Positions 38,486-51,829 of a stretch of DNA of 64,000 nucleotides are shown piece by piece (position 1 is the first letter of the stretch; every line of letters starts with the position of its first letter). The notes beneath the pieces are model-generated. The model had not been told where the DNA came from, made no database searches, and saw only the letters and a list, made by a program, of their open reading frames with translations. This DNA is from Epiperipatus broadwayi. Taxonomy: Eukaryota > Onychophora > Udeonychophora > Euonychophora > Peripatidae. Made by a program: the position numbers and the translations under genes. The stretch is taken from assembly GCA_028023455.1 (NCBI GenBank), contig JAQFVV010006293.1:4234059-4298058 (forward strand), in the 5' to 3' direction.

Positions 38486-40748
38486 CATATATCTTTATCA
38501 TTGTTCAGCATATATATATTGAAGCTGTGAATATATATACAATTATATATGTGCTGCCTTCACCATTCACTGTGGACTAACTAAGATCCTAAGTCCAAAC
38601 ACAGAGAATGTATGTTCTTTTTCTTAAAATAAATAATGATCTGCAGAAATAGTTATAAGTTGAAGAAGGAAATTATTTTAAAAATTAAATGAAAGAAAAT
38701 ATAGAAAGTTTAAATTTTTATTTGTAACTATTTTTAAAATATATGATGGCAGAAATAGATAAGGTAAATTTCTTAATTAAATAGGATCCATTAAAAAAGG
38801 GAATTTAATTTATAAAACATTTTTAAAATTAGTTAAAATAATAGATAACGGGGAAAAATTTGAAACAATAGGCTACTAATAAGTAGTTTAATTAAAAATA
38901 AAATTGAAAAAGGGTATAAAAAAATATTTTTTTTTTGTTCTGGGTATTATGCTTGCTGTAGCCTTTGCTGAAGGTTTTATATTAAGAATTTTTGCTGGAA
39001 GAAGTTTGTTGAAAAATGTGATAACATTGGGAAATCTTGCTTGCTATACTTACTTCAAGCCATAGTTTATTTGTTCAGCATATATATAAATCCAGTAATG
39101 TGTTGCTCTGCAAAAATGCATGAGTAATCTCTTTGCCTTCGCTTTCCCGTCCATTCCTGAGACCAGAGTCATAACCATGTGAGACAGCCAGAGAACTAAA
39201 GTGTCTGCCCTGTATGCCTGCTTGTATCAGTGAATATCTGCCATCAAAACATAAAACCAATTTGAAGAACTGAAAAAACCTGCTAGAAACATCAAATGAA
39301 CCCATCTTAACCCCCCCCTCTAGTTACCAGTAACTATCACATAAATTAAAAAAACTTCTTTGTAATTTGCAAATTAAATCTAGATTTATGTTGTTTTATA
39401 TATATATATTGAAAATTATATACGTATGTCATGCCCATAATATTCTATATATATATTAATATTTTAATTAGTGTGGGTTTAATACGTGTAATGGTGACAG
39501 TGACTCTTATTAATTTAATTGAAAAGTGCCTCACTAAACTTGATCGCCATTATATACCTATAATTAAATATTTCATTTTATGTATGCTTTATTTTTAAAG
39601 AAAGAAAAGAGTGAAAGCAAAATGCAGAAAGTGCAAACCCCCTTTTTTAAAAATCACTTTTAACTATTAAAGATTCTATTTAGTTTGTTTTTTTTTATAA
39701 AAAGAAAAGGAAGATCCCTACCAATGTTACTTTTATTATACATTTTTTCTTGTTTTTAGTCAATGGAAGAGTTACGAATGTATAATCTTATTTTTGAAGA
39801 ACGCAAAATAAAATAAGCGTTCGTATTTATTCTATTTGTAAAAAAAAAAAAAAGAGAGTGTACATTTGATTATATATATTAAAGTTTTTGAATTACATAT
39901 TGACTCTGTGGGTAGATGGGTTAAACTATAACTAATCATTAAAATATCCGCCCTTTTTGTATAAGTGATTTCAAGTTTATGAAGGGAAAGTAAGAATTAT
40001 TTTATAACGGATTTTCTGTTTGGTTAGACTTTCATAATTTAAAGGTCGTTTGACTGTATTTGTATTATATTGCTTTCTGGTTTGATCTGTGAGTGTCTCA
40101 GCATGTGTTAAGCACACTCAGTTACCAAGTCTATATAGATTAATATACCTGCTTCGGGATCATAATGAAGATTAATAAAATTGGATCTCATCTCTTTCAG
40201 ATATTTATATGTATAAGAATACATAACTGGACATAAGCAGTAAAACTCCGTGTCTGAATTAGGATCACGCAGTCAGCGAACGAATTTCATTTTCTTTAAC
40301 TCAGTTTAGAGATGGAGAGCTATCCAGACCTCATGTTAGCCTCTTGGTTTTTGCCATCATGTCTCGGGACCCATCCTAGCTCACAATATTCGATCGCCTT
40401 AGGACATAATATTTTATATTTATTTTAAAAACCTTTAAAATATTATTGAAATGTTTCTGACAAAACTGAGAATATCCGTTGGGGTCACTATTTAATTTTT
40501 TGAAGAGGGCTGTATTTTGAATGTGTCCAAAATGTATTTTATATAGTTTAATCATTTATTTCTTACCTTGTACTCTAACCATATAGTCAATTGAAATTAT
40601 GTCTCTCTCTTTAAATTGTATAATCTGACTGTTGGCTAGAAATATTCCCAAAATTATAATATTAATTTATCTTTTTTTTGTTCTCATGACAGAAAGGTGA
40701 TTTTCCTACATATCTGTATACAGTTGCACAGAAAATAACCGGCAACAC
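38486..40748. other. gene-free stretch with two less AT-rich patches
   Basis: 39080-39310 and 40090-40420 are richer in G and C than their surroundings. The 76-codon minus-strand frame at 39075-39305 matches nothing I know. Remnants of old elements are likely, but no boundary is visible. Confidence 0.4.
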
Positions 40749-40759
40749 CATTAATAAAG

Positions 40760-40871
40760 TCAAGTGTTGTTAGCCGAGAGGTCATCGCAGCTGCCTCACA
40801 AGCAAGTAGTTGTTTGCATATGGTTGTGGGTTCGTGTCCTGGCTGATGCTATGGCATATGAAAAAAAACAT
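40760..40871 (+). mobile_element. tRNA-derived SINE with target duplication
   Basis: A box TAGCCGAGAGG (40771-40781), B box GGGTTCGTGTCC (40828-40839), a short body and an A tail. It is flanked by the exact 11-bp repeat CATTAATAAAG (40749-40759 and 40872-40882). The core GCAAGTAGTTGTTTGCA is shared with the copy at 59290. Confidence 0.85.
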
Positions 40872-40882
40872 CATTAATAAAG

Positions 40883-43800
40883 CTTTGTGTAGTTCTGCTA
40901 AGGGAAATAATAAAAGTTTCTTTTGTCTTTCATTCACTATAATTAAAACATCATAGTATTGTTTTTCTATCATGATATATATTCTAACCCAATAAGCTTA
41001 ATTAGTTTATTAGAAATTTATTAGTTTATTTTATTTCTAACCCAATATATTTATTAGTTTAGTTTATTTGCACTTGTTGTTAAGGCAACCAAAATAAAGC
41101 AACATATCCATTAATTTTCCAATATGATCTAAAATACCTTTCATATAATACAATTGTACATTTAATTCTCTTAAGCCATGCCACGATTGTAATAACAACA
41201 ATAATTGATCACTTATTAATTTAAAGAATAATTATAATAATATTAATCTCAGGGTTCTTTGTTTCATGTAAGGAAATGCTCGGCAGTATTGTGTTGTCGC
41301 ATATGACTGGCATTCTGGTCGGCTATAGGAAACATTTATTTTACTTAAATTCAATGTGTCTTCATCTCTCATATCCACTGCTATATTATTTAAAGAGATG
41401 ATAATTCTATTCAATAATGACGTATAATTTTGAATAACACAGCCTTTTTTTTTTTTTTAGAATCTCAGTCAGAATAATAAAAAGACAAGGGTGCTTTTGT
41501 GTCCTTCCATCATCCATGACAACACAATAATATAACTAAGATTTATTACTTAGACAATTTAACTAAATGGGAATGGAATAATGTGCAACCAAAGTTAATG
41601 GTTTGGGAATAAATTCATTTTTTTTTTTTTTTTTTTTTACACAAAGGTGAATGTTTAGTCTTAAGTTTTCAACTCCATAAATAATTATCATTAAACTAAA
41701 ATATAATGACATATTCCGATCTGCTTAACTTTATTTATCTGGTATATTAAGTTTTTAAGAATTTGGAATGATTTCGGACTCAAGAAAAGGTTTTGCAAAT
41801 ATTGTGCAAACACTTATATTTAGCATATAAAAACGAAAAATGAATCTACAACAAATTTTAACAAGACTATAATTTATTATTATCACAAAAAAAAATATAT
41901 GAACATTTATTCAATAATCCCGTAGTAATACAAAAATATAAAATATAACTGACATTAATCTGTATACTCTTTTGGTTATGGACTAGAGGTTACTACTTCT
42001 CCTGTATGCAATCATATGGATTGATTAACTAAAAGTACATTTCATTACCAATACATTGTTTATTAAATTTTGGTAACCTTGTAGAAGCTTTTATTCAAAA
42101 TTATTGACTAACTATTTTTTTTTTTTTAAAATGATTAATCCAATCATATGCAATACGCAAAATATTAAATTTATTTCTAATACATTTACTTTATTTATGG
42201 TCTTTAATGGGATAACCTATTCTAATTATAGGCCAGTTATCAGAAGTTACACTTACCATCTTACATTTAACTTAATGATAACTTAAGTTATGATACAAAT
42301 TTTATTCATACGTATAATTTTAAATATGAGTATTATTTAATTACTAACCAGAATTAAATATTGCATTTGAATATTCCTTCAGTAAATAAGCGTTTTAAAA
42401 CTATGCAATTTTAATTACTTTCTCCATTGATTTACTTGTCAAATACTAGCAATATTTAGCAGCACAATACAGATATTGATCTTAGTTACTAACGCACTAT
42501 TTATACTAAAGTGGATCTTGAGGAACTAACACCTCCAATATAACCTTTATCTTGCCCGAACTTTCAAAATTAAGCACAATAATCAACACCTTCCATGGTG
42601 GAGCTATCTTTATTTTCACATGAGGAATATGGAATAACCACGAAGGTCTGTAGAGTAATCTACTACATTAAAATATTTTGGTGGTTTCTTGCCTCTTACT
42701 TGGGCATACAACGAACACACACCAAATACAATCCTCTCCTGGGATTTAAACGAATGAAGCATACTAAATGCTAGATAAATTCTTGATCATCCTATCTATG
42801 AGAATCGATCACTTGGGCTATAAACATACCCGAACATTATATTTAAAATCTTCCTCTCATGGAAAACAAAGCTTTTGGGGAGATCATTTTTCATTCCACA
42901 AAATACATACATTATAATTATTACCTATGCGGATATTAAGCATATACCAATGCTATATCTGGGCAGGATAAGTAAATACACTGATTATAATAAACTTATG
43001 TTACCGGGTATACTTTGATCAACATCTGAAATCAATGGACATCATAGAATAAAAGTATAATAATTTTAATTTTAATAAAGGAACATTCAAAATAGTTGGT
43101 AGCATACTATCTTAAACTAAATAAAGTGGATGTGTTATTTAAGAATAATTAGGAATAAATTCCTCAATTAATACGGTATAAATTCGTTTCAAAACTTTAA
43201 CAAGAAATATTTTGTTATAGCATTTTTTTTTTTAGTTACTTCTGATAATTTTCAATATTTATTTTACCCCTTAAATATCTAAATATTTTTTTTTACATAT
43301 CTAACATACAAAATTTCTACCTACAATTGTATGTAATAATTAAAACATATTTTATAGATTTTTTTCTTTCGTGTTAAATATCAACTTAACCTATAATAAT
43401 TATATTAAAACATACCTTTGCCATTACAAGGCTATTAAATATCACTTGACCATACAGACTTTAACCTATGTGATATAACAAAAAAATACATATCATTTAT
43501 AACTTAGTTTTAAACAATCATTAATTAACAAGTGCATACTCTCTCATTAGAAAATGTTTTTCTGTTGAGCAATTGGTCCAGGTGAAGAGCTTTATCCAAT
43601 CGTATTTCACGAAGCAAGTTTAAAAACAATAAACGCATGGTATTATTTCCTTTAAATAAAAGTTTTCTCTTATTTTGTGCGTTTAATAAATTAGGTAAAG
43701 AAAAATATAGCAGAATTGAAGATTAATTCTTACTTGAATTAAACTACTACAATTTTGGGATCCAAAAAAAAAAAAGACTTCTAACATAGACGAATATTTG

Positions 43801-44133
43801 ACTATAGACGATAAACATACAAAATATTTTTTTTTTTATTGACGATACATACCATTCATATTAGCTAGCTTACTTATGGACGGAAATGCGCAATTTTTCC
43901 GAGATTATTATGATAATAACTGCAGTCAATTTACGTGTACAGGAAGTTTTAATAATTCCAACTGATGTATAATATAATATATCATTTATTTTTATCATTA
44001 AGTCACTAAGATATTTGGTTTTGTTCATACTTTAGGAATTATAAATTTTTTTAACGGTAACTTCTCTGTAAGAATGCCCCTATATAACTTTTCCTATATT
44101 TACTCTGAGAAAGTTTATATTTTATATATATAT
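40883..44133. other. gene-free stretch
   Basis: AT-rich with poly-T runs (41445, 41619). The interval 42500-43030 is less AT-rich, without frames or known motifs; an old solo LTR cannot be excluded. Confidence 0.45.
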
Positions 44134-46384
44134 TGTAACGATACGGAATTGGGACTTACGTAAACTGCACTACGGGGCGCCATCTAGGCATTTGAACCTA
44201 GAAAAATTTATAAAGTAGGCAGATACGTGAGTCAAAAAAAAATATATATTTTTTTTTTTTCTTAAATTTTGATTCCGGTCGTTAGCCCATGTCACTAGCT
44301 CAGTGGAATAGCAGAGATTTAATAATATCATTTACTAGGATATAAAAGAATAAAGTAAGCCACTGCCAGTAATTCACATACAAACATTTATTTATGCACA
44401 TATATATAAGGTTTAAAATTACTTTAGTGATTTACATTTAATTTAACATTTAACATTATTTTTTTTTTTTTTTGATTTTACTTTAATTTACATTGCATTA
44501 CTATTATATTATAAATTTACATTTTTAATCAAGTTCGCACAGATGGGATTATATTAACCTGTTTAATATGTTGCTATAGATCGGTTACATAGATTTCAAC
44601 GGTCAAAAACATTTCAAAGTAAACATAAACGATCAAAATACAAAGTTATTGATTACTGACAATTGCAGAGGGAAATATAAGAAACCCTCTAGTATTCATC
44701 GTAAGATATCTGCATCGTCACCAATAACTTAAAAGACATCCGAATAAATACCTTTTAGATACTCACCGTAAGGTATCAGTATTTGTCGAATGTCTATATA
44801 TTTTGATCAAATATGACGACGCTCTTCCGATCTAACCGATAGCCAATCTATGCAAGCGTCTATAAACAACTTAAATTTAATAGTTTTATAGGATCGAGCC
44901 TGAATATACTATATAGATTTGCATTCGAAAATAAAATATTCTATCCCTATTTAACCCTAGGCAACACATTTCGCAATCAACTGGCGCCAATCCATCTGAT
45001 ACATTCATGTATTCAATGTAGCATGATACAACAACACAATTATATTGTCAGGAATGTACATCTGAACAATATGAAGAAAGAAAACGACATTGACTCTCCA
45101 CCCACAGGAATGTGACATCTGTGGGCAAGTAGATCAATAAACTAAAAACTCCATAGGAATGGGCTGCGTGTCTTCTGCCGACTTACAAACCCATCCATAG
45201 GCAAACAGAGGGTGTGTGGCGTATTTTATAATCCTGCCCGTGAGCGGATCTCATGCTTACACCTACTAATTACATAAATATATCCAATCCATTGAACCAA
45301 TTCAACCACGAAATGAACAACCCAAGATTACCCTCCCTTAATTATCTTTACAAATCGATACAGCCATTCACGCCCGACTCAAGTTTAACATTTTTTTTAT
45401 AATTTATTTAACGGAAAACAGAAATCATAACAACTTAAAGAACAAAATTAAATAAATAAATAAATAAATGGAAATGATTTTACAAATTAAATACATTAAA
45501 TAAAATTATAACCAATTAATAAATATTGTTGGTCAGATAGAATAATATTAAAATCATTTTAAATATGAAAAGTTTTTAATTTACTGTTCATAAATTTTAA
45601 AGTTCTTACGGTTATTGAAATAGTTCATCCTATTATATTCCTGGCCGTTTAAACGTGAATTCCCAGTCGTCCGAAGATTATTATCCGGTTGATTTATTTA
45701 TTTATCCTTTGGAGATTTTGTTTTTCGTGTAGTTGGTCCTCATTGTATAAACGATGGCCCATTTTTTTCTTTCTTAGCAGAACTGAAAGGATTGAAGCTG
45801 TGCGTCTTTTTCAATCCCCCCAGCGCTAACACCTAGCTGTTACATCATCAATAATCAATCAATTTCCAGTCACTAGTCACTGATTAATAATTTCCAAAAT
45901 TTTCCTTTTATATTAATGTGAAGGATTGAATTTACATTACGTCATCGATGAGATGATCCTTTTCGTTGAGGTCCGATTCCATAGGGATTTCTTCTTATTT
46001 GCTAACAGTTTTTATTGTTTTCTTATCTAACAGGTGTTTTTACATTTAAATGCCGAAGGCTGGTTTACATTTAACTAATTAACAATCATTTCCATTTCTA
46101 ATTAATTACCCTGTTTTCCAAATCAAAAATATATTTAAAGACAGATTTAGAGATATAATTTTATCTCCAAATCTTTTTAAAATTTAGTTTTAAAAATACC
46201 TTTTTCTTTAATAAAAATTTTATTTTAATAATTTTTATTATCTGTGCGACTTAATATATAAGAGTTTAAGATGAGATTTTAATTTCAATTTTTAAAGAAA
46301 GTTTTTAAATGCGAACTTTTTATTTTAACTTGTTTAATAATTATATATAAAAAAACAATGTAACGAACGTCTGTGCTCGTTACA
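44134..46384 (-). repeat. long terminal repeat, copy 1
   Basis: 2251 bp, TG...CA ends. It differs from the other LTR at roughly 20-25 small sites by eye, plus an 18-bp block (44816-44833) that is an adapter sequence. It contains a TAGCTCAGTGG word near 44295 that looks like a tRNA A box but has no B box. Confidence 0.85.
44816..44833 (+). other. Illumina adapter residue (assembly artefact)
   Basis: ACGACGCTCTTCCGATCT equals the last 18 bases of the Illumina TruSeq read-1 adapter. The sister LTR has an unrelated 17-bp sequence here (47792-47808) between identical flanks (ATATG and AACCGATAGCC). Confidence 0.93.
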
Positions 46385-47107
46385 TATCAGTAAAGTTACT
46401 TAAAAAAAAATGATCAAAAAAAAAATATTTTACTTAGGGTTAGTAATTACGGTATTAACAAAATTTACAAACATTCAGTTACTAATTTTACAAAAAACTA
46501 TATACAAAAAGAAAAAGAAAATGTTGACCATCGCCTACCTAAGGACCATTTACGTTAACACCCCTCCCCCCGAAAATTCTATTTTATTTTATCCATTTGA
46601 TTTCTACTTACGGCATGACAAACAAATTATTTAAATTATTTAGGAAGGTTGCATTGAAGTAAATATATTTTGAAAGATAATGGGTTTATACGTGTATATT
46701 TGCAGCACAATTATAACTACCACCAACTTATTTATGACTGATTGAAATGCATAAATAGGATTACACTGACGTAAATTCCCAACGGTACTCATCGTAAGGT
46801 ACCACATTTCGATCATAAACTTCCATGGCTGTGCGCCTATACACGTTAACGCATAAATATATATTAACAAAAAAAAACATATCCAATGCAACCTTTTGAT
46901 TTTCTTTTTAATTTACAAAAATTAGTTTTAAAATTATTTTATACTTTCTCGTATTTAATATATATGCGCAATTTCTTCCTGGCAGTGCTTTTATAAAATT
47001 TAAAAATATCCGACTTATGTAAGCAGATAAAACATTTATTTCATTTTGACAAAATTTGCTCAGGGTATTTGTGGTTTATTAAAGATCGGCCCAGTTGGTT
47101 GCGCCAT
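46385..47107. other. interior of LTR element, non-coding
   Basis: It holds no significant frame. The segment around 46760-46880 contains diverged pieces similar to the LTR (ACTCATCGTAAGGTACCA against ACTCACCGTAAGGTATCA), suggesting that part of the interior derives from LTR sequence. Its right edge holds the candidate primer binding site (minus strand). Confidence 0.6.
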
Positions 47108-49361
47108 TGTAACGATCCGGAGAAAGGGACTTAACGTAAACTGCACTACGGGGCGCCATCTAGGCATTTGAACCTAGAAAAATTTATAAAGTAGGCAGAT
47201 ACGTGAGTCAAAAAAAAATATATATATTTTTTTTTTCTTAAATTTTGATTCCGGTCGTTAGCCCATGTCACTAGCTCAGTGGAATAGCAGAGATTTAATA
47301 ATATCATTTACTAGGATATAAAAGAATAAAGTAAGCCACTGCCAGTAATTCACATACAAACATTTATTTATGCACATATATATAAGGTTTAAAATTACTT
47401 TAGTGATTTACATTTAATTTAACATTTAACATTATTTTTTTTTTACTTTGATTTTACTTTAATTTACATTGCATTACTATTATATTATAAATTTACATTT
47501 TTAATCAAGTTCGCACAGATGGGATTATATTAACCTGTTTAATATGTTGCTATAGATCGGTTACATAGATTTCAACGGTCAAAAACATTTCAAAGTAAAC
47601 ATAAACGATCAAAATATAAAGTTATTGATTACTGACAATTGCAGAGGGAAATATAAGAAACCCTCTAGTATTCATCGTAAGATACCTGCATCGTCACCAA
47701 TAACTTAAAAGACATCCGAATAAATACCTTTTAGATACTCACCGTAAGGTATCAGTATTTGTCGAATGTCTATATATTTTGATCAAATATGAAAACGCAA
47801 ACATATTTAACCGATAGCCAATCTATGCAAGCGTCTATAAACAACTTAAATTTAATAGTTTTATAGGATCGAGCCTGAATATACTATATAGATTTGCATT
47901 CGAAAATAAAATATTCTATCCCTATTTAACCCTAGGCAACACATTTCGCAATCAACTGGCGCCAATCCATCTGATACATTCATGTATTCAATGTAGCATG
48001 ATACGACAACACAATTATATTGTCAGGAATGTACATCTGAACAATATGAAGAAAGAAAACGACATTGACTCTCCACCCACAGGAATGTGACATCTGTGGG
48101 CAAGTAGATCAATAAACTAAAAACTCCATAGGAATGGGCTGCGGTCTTCTGCCGACTTACAAACCCATCCATAGGCAAACAGAGGGTGTGTGGCGTATTT
48201 TATAATCCTGCCCGTAGCGGATCTCATGCTTACACCTACTAATTACATAAATATATCCAATCCATTGAACCAATTCAACCACGAAATGAACAACCCAAGA
48301 TTACCCTCCCTTAATTATCTTTACAAATCGATACAGCCATTCACGCCCGACTCAAGTTTAACATTTTTTTTTATAATTTATTTAACGGAAAACAGAAATC
48401 ATAACAACTTAAAGAACAAAATTAAATAAATAAATAAATAAATGGAAATGATTTTACAAATTAAATACATTAAATAAAATTATAACCAATTAATAAATAT
48501 TGTTGGTCAGATAGAATAATATTAAAATCATTTTAAATATGAAAAGTTTTTAATTTACTGTTCATAAATTTTAAAGTTCTTACGGTTATTGAAATAGTTC
48601 ATCCTATTATATTCCTGGCCGTTTAAACGTGAATTCCCCACGTCGTCCGAAGATTAGTATCCGGTTGATTTATTTATTTATCCTTTGGAGATTTTGTTTT
48701 CGTGTAGTTGGTCCTCATTGTATAAACGATGGCCCATTTTTTTCTCTTTCTTAGCAGAACTGAAAGGATTGAAGCTGTGCGTCTTTTTCAATCCCCCCAG
48801 CGCTAACACCTAGCTGTTACATCGTCAATAATCAATCAATTTCCAGTCACTAGTCACTGATTAATAATTTCCAAAATTTTCCTTTTATATTAATGTGAAG
48901 GATTGAATTTACATTACGTCATCGATGAGATGATCCTTTTCGTTGAGGTCCGATTCCATAGGGATTTCTTCTTATTTGCTAACAGTTTTTATTGTTTTCT
49001 TATCTAACAGGTGTTTTTACATTTAAATGCCGAAGGCTGGTTTACATTTAACTAATTAACAATCATTTCCATTTCTAATTAATTACCCTGTTTTCCAAAT
49101 CAAAAATATATTTAAAGACAGATTTAGAGATATAATTTTATCTCCAAATCTTTTTAAAATTTAGTTTTAAAAATACCTTTTTCTTTAATAAAAATTTTAT
49201 TTTAATAATTTTTATTATCTGTGCGACTTAATATATAAGAGTTTAAGACGAGATTTTAATTTCAATTTTTAAAGAAAGTTTTTAAATGCGAACTTTTTAT
49301 TTTAACTTGTTTAATAATTATATATAAAAAAACAATGTAACGAACGTCTGTGCTCGTTACA
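47108..49361 (-). repeat. long terminal repeat, copy 2
   Basis: 2254 bp, the partner of 44134-46384. It ends with the 26-bp palindrome TGTAACGA...TCGTTACA (49336-49361). Confidence 0.85.
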
Positions 49362-49369
49362 ATATATAT

Positions 49370-50128
49370 TTTAAAAATATACAGGTGCATAATTTAATCT
49401 TATTTATCATTATTATTATTTCCAGACAATTCTTGGTGAATAAAACATATTTTAACGTATGTAACTACATTACTTGTAAAGGCAGACAATATTGAGAAAG
49501 AGCGCGAAAATGTTTCTAGTTGATTTTCCTTGGTTTCAAAATATTTCTTTCAATTATTTTTTTTTTTTCTTTCTATACCAAGAAAATATCAATAAATGAC
49601 ATAAAGTTAATAAATAATTAATCTTTTCTTGGAAATCGTTTCTTTTCCTTAATTTAGATATAATATAATTTTTCGTGCTTCTTTTAGTTACATCTGTCAT
49701 TTTTGAACTTTAGCGCGAGACAATAAACTTTTAAGTATAAAAGGTCTTTAAATAGGTAGATGGCAAAGAAAATCAGGATATCTTATCAAAAAAATTTAGC
49801 CACGCATTATATTATTAAAATTTTACTTTGATTACATTTATCTCTGCAAAATAAAATGAAAAAATTGAGTTACCAAATTTCAGCACTGTTCCTTCCTTGA
49901 AAACTAAAAGCAGACTATCTTTTTTTTTTAAAAAAAATGATCTTGACTTTAGCGACCTCTTCCAGAAAAATAATCATTTGATTATGACATAAACAAAAGA
50001 AAGGAAAAACCTATTACAATCATATAGTTTTAGTATTATTTACCTGGATTACAAAGTAATTTGACAATATAAAAAAAAAAATAATAAATACATTAAATTA
50101 ACAATCAGTGATGTATAATTCTTTAAAC

Positions 50129-50170
<42 letters not shown>

Positions 50171-50504
50171 AAGAAATTACCAGAAGTTATTGTGCTTTAT
50201 GATAAGACACTCATCCACTCTCCCCTCTACCCATCCAAAATCAATTACTGTTTAGCTTTTATACCATATTAATTTGCTCTAATTATTAATATCTCAATTA
50301 AATTATTCATGTTCTCTCTTTAAAAATGACATTGAGTTATTAAATCTATTAGTTATTCACCCAAAACATGCCAAAGTGAGTGAATAGCATACTTTATTAA
50401 TCAATTATTACTATTGTTATTTTATCTTTTTATTTCTTTAAAGAATAGCATTGTTTTCCTGCAGAAATAATGCCAAGTAAACCAAGTGTCAATAACACTA
50501 GGTT

Positions 50505-50566
<62 letters not shown>

Positions 50567-50764
50567 AATCTGGTCAATATATATGTTGAAAATTTCTTTT
50601 TGTGGTCTCTTCTCTCCCTGACCACAGGGCATACATTAAGAATAAATTCTAGTGAGGTTTGGGAAGTAAGTCGCTTAGTAGAAATCTGGAGGAGTAGATG
50701 AGGTTCAACCTCCCTCTACCTGCATCTCTAGGTTAGGTTAAAGCAGCTCTACTTTTTATACCTT
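49370..50764. other. gene-free AT-rich stretch
   Basis: It includes a poly-T run (~50131-50165) and TA repeat 50509-50562. No gene seen. Confidence 0.55.
50509..50562. repeat. TA microsatellite
   Basis: About 27 TA units. Confidence 0.97.
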
Positions 50765-50965
50765 TACAATATTTAAAATCATATCCCTCCACAAGGTGTT
50801 AAAAGCAGATAGAAATGAGTCCTTATTTACGAGAGAGGGATGCACTGAAAATTACACTACAGAAATATAATTCATTATTGGACAATATCTAATCTAATGA
50901 ACGACTAATACAAATTATTAATATACTTTCATTAAGTGATTTGTGTCAAAGTTGTCAGGGCAGTA
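50765..50965 (+). repeat. dispersed repeat family R1, copy 3
   Basis: CTCCACAAGGTGTTAAAAG, GTGCACTGAAAATTACACTA-like and CTTTCATTAAGTGATTTGTG blocks, matching the reverse complement of 38205-38400. Confidence 0.8.
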
Positions 50966-51034
50966 TGTTTGACAAATCAATTAAAATTTAGTAATTTGCT
51001 ATCTTTATAAATACTACAATGATAAAGTAACTTG

Positions 51035-51272
51035 GGATCATGTGATAAATGCTGGTTCTGCATAAAATGTCTATCTTGGAGATCATAGTCTTTCTCACTT
51101 GTTCTTGGTCATATGTTTATGATTATAGCCTTCCACAAAGTGTTAAAAATGATAGAAACAATCCCTAGCTTGTGAGAGAAAGGTGTAGTGAAAATTACAC
51201 TATAGAAATATTATTCATTAAGTGGTTTATCTCTAATTTAATGAATGATTAATAAAAATTATTAATATATTA
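51035..51272 (+). repeat. dispersed repeat family R1, copy 4
   Basis: It begins with GCTGGTTCTGCATAAAATG and runs through CCACAAAGTGTTAAAAATG to AAATTATTAATATA. A near-tandem neighbour of copy 3. Confidence 0.8.
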
Positions 51273-51829
51273 CATGTATTCTTTTTAATATACTACGTGT
51301 TGAAGTGATGAATATATATCCCCATATCGTTTTCGATATATATATGTCATTGAAAATAAAAATGTAGTAATATCTACATAAAGATAAAAGAATGCAAAAA
51401 ATAAACTAAATTTACATTGTTACTTAAAAACATAATAATTTGAAACTTTTGATTTATTGTTTAACTTATTTCCTGCTAGTAATTAATGATAATTATTTTA
51501 ATAATACATAAATCTTTTTGACCATATTTTTATTCAGAAGTCAACTATTTATACAACAATCAAGGAAATAAAATCAGAATGAATTTAATCTCTAGAGATA
51601 GATGTAAACTATAAATGCTGGATCTTGCAAATCAAACAAAAAAGTGGCATTAATCAATTTGTAAAGATCAAAGTTTCTTAAATTCTTTCAAATATTTGAA
51701 TAAACTGCTGCACACATACATATGCATAACTGATAATTAATGAATTAGAAATAACTATAAATAATTTGATCTAATTATTATTATAAATAAAAACATAATG
51801 GATAAAATTAATCATAAAACTAATCTGTA

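Larger units (their letters stand above)
44134..49361 (-). mobile_element. non-autonomous LTR element (LARD-like)
   Basis: Two nearly identical direct repeats of ~2.25 kb flank 723 bp of non-coding DNA. Both repeats begin TGTAACGAT and end CGTTACA, so they have TG...CA ends. The outer flanks are ATATATAT on both sides (44126-44133 and 49362-49369), consistent with a short target duplication, though in simple sequence. On the minus strand the interior starts ATGGCGCAACCAACTGGGCC directly next to the LTR, a plausible tRNA primer binding site, so I orient it minus. No gag or pol is present; it would depend on an autonomous relative. A clear polypurine tract next to the other LTR is missing (a GGGGGGAGGGG tract lies ~175 bp inside). 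Confidence 0.75.

Noticed and set aside
39075-39305. Gene in the less AT-rich minus-strand frame
   Set aside because: No recognised domain or splice structure; left as unexplained.
44290-44310. tRNA gene suggested by TAGCTCAGTGG in the LTR
   Set aside because: No B box or cloverleaf follows; it is repeated identically in both LTRs.
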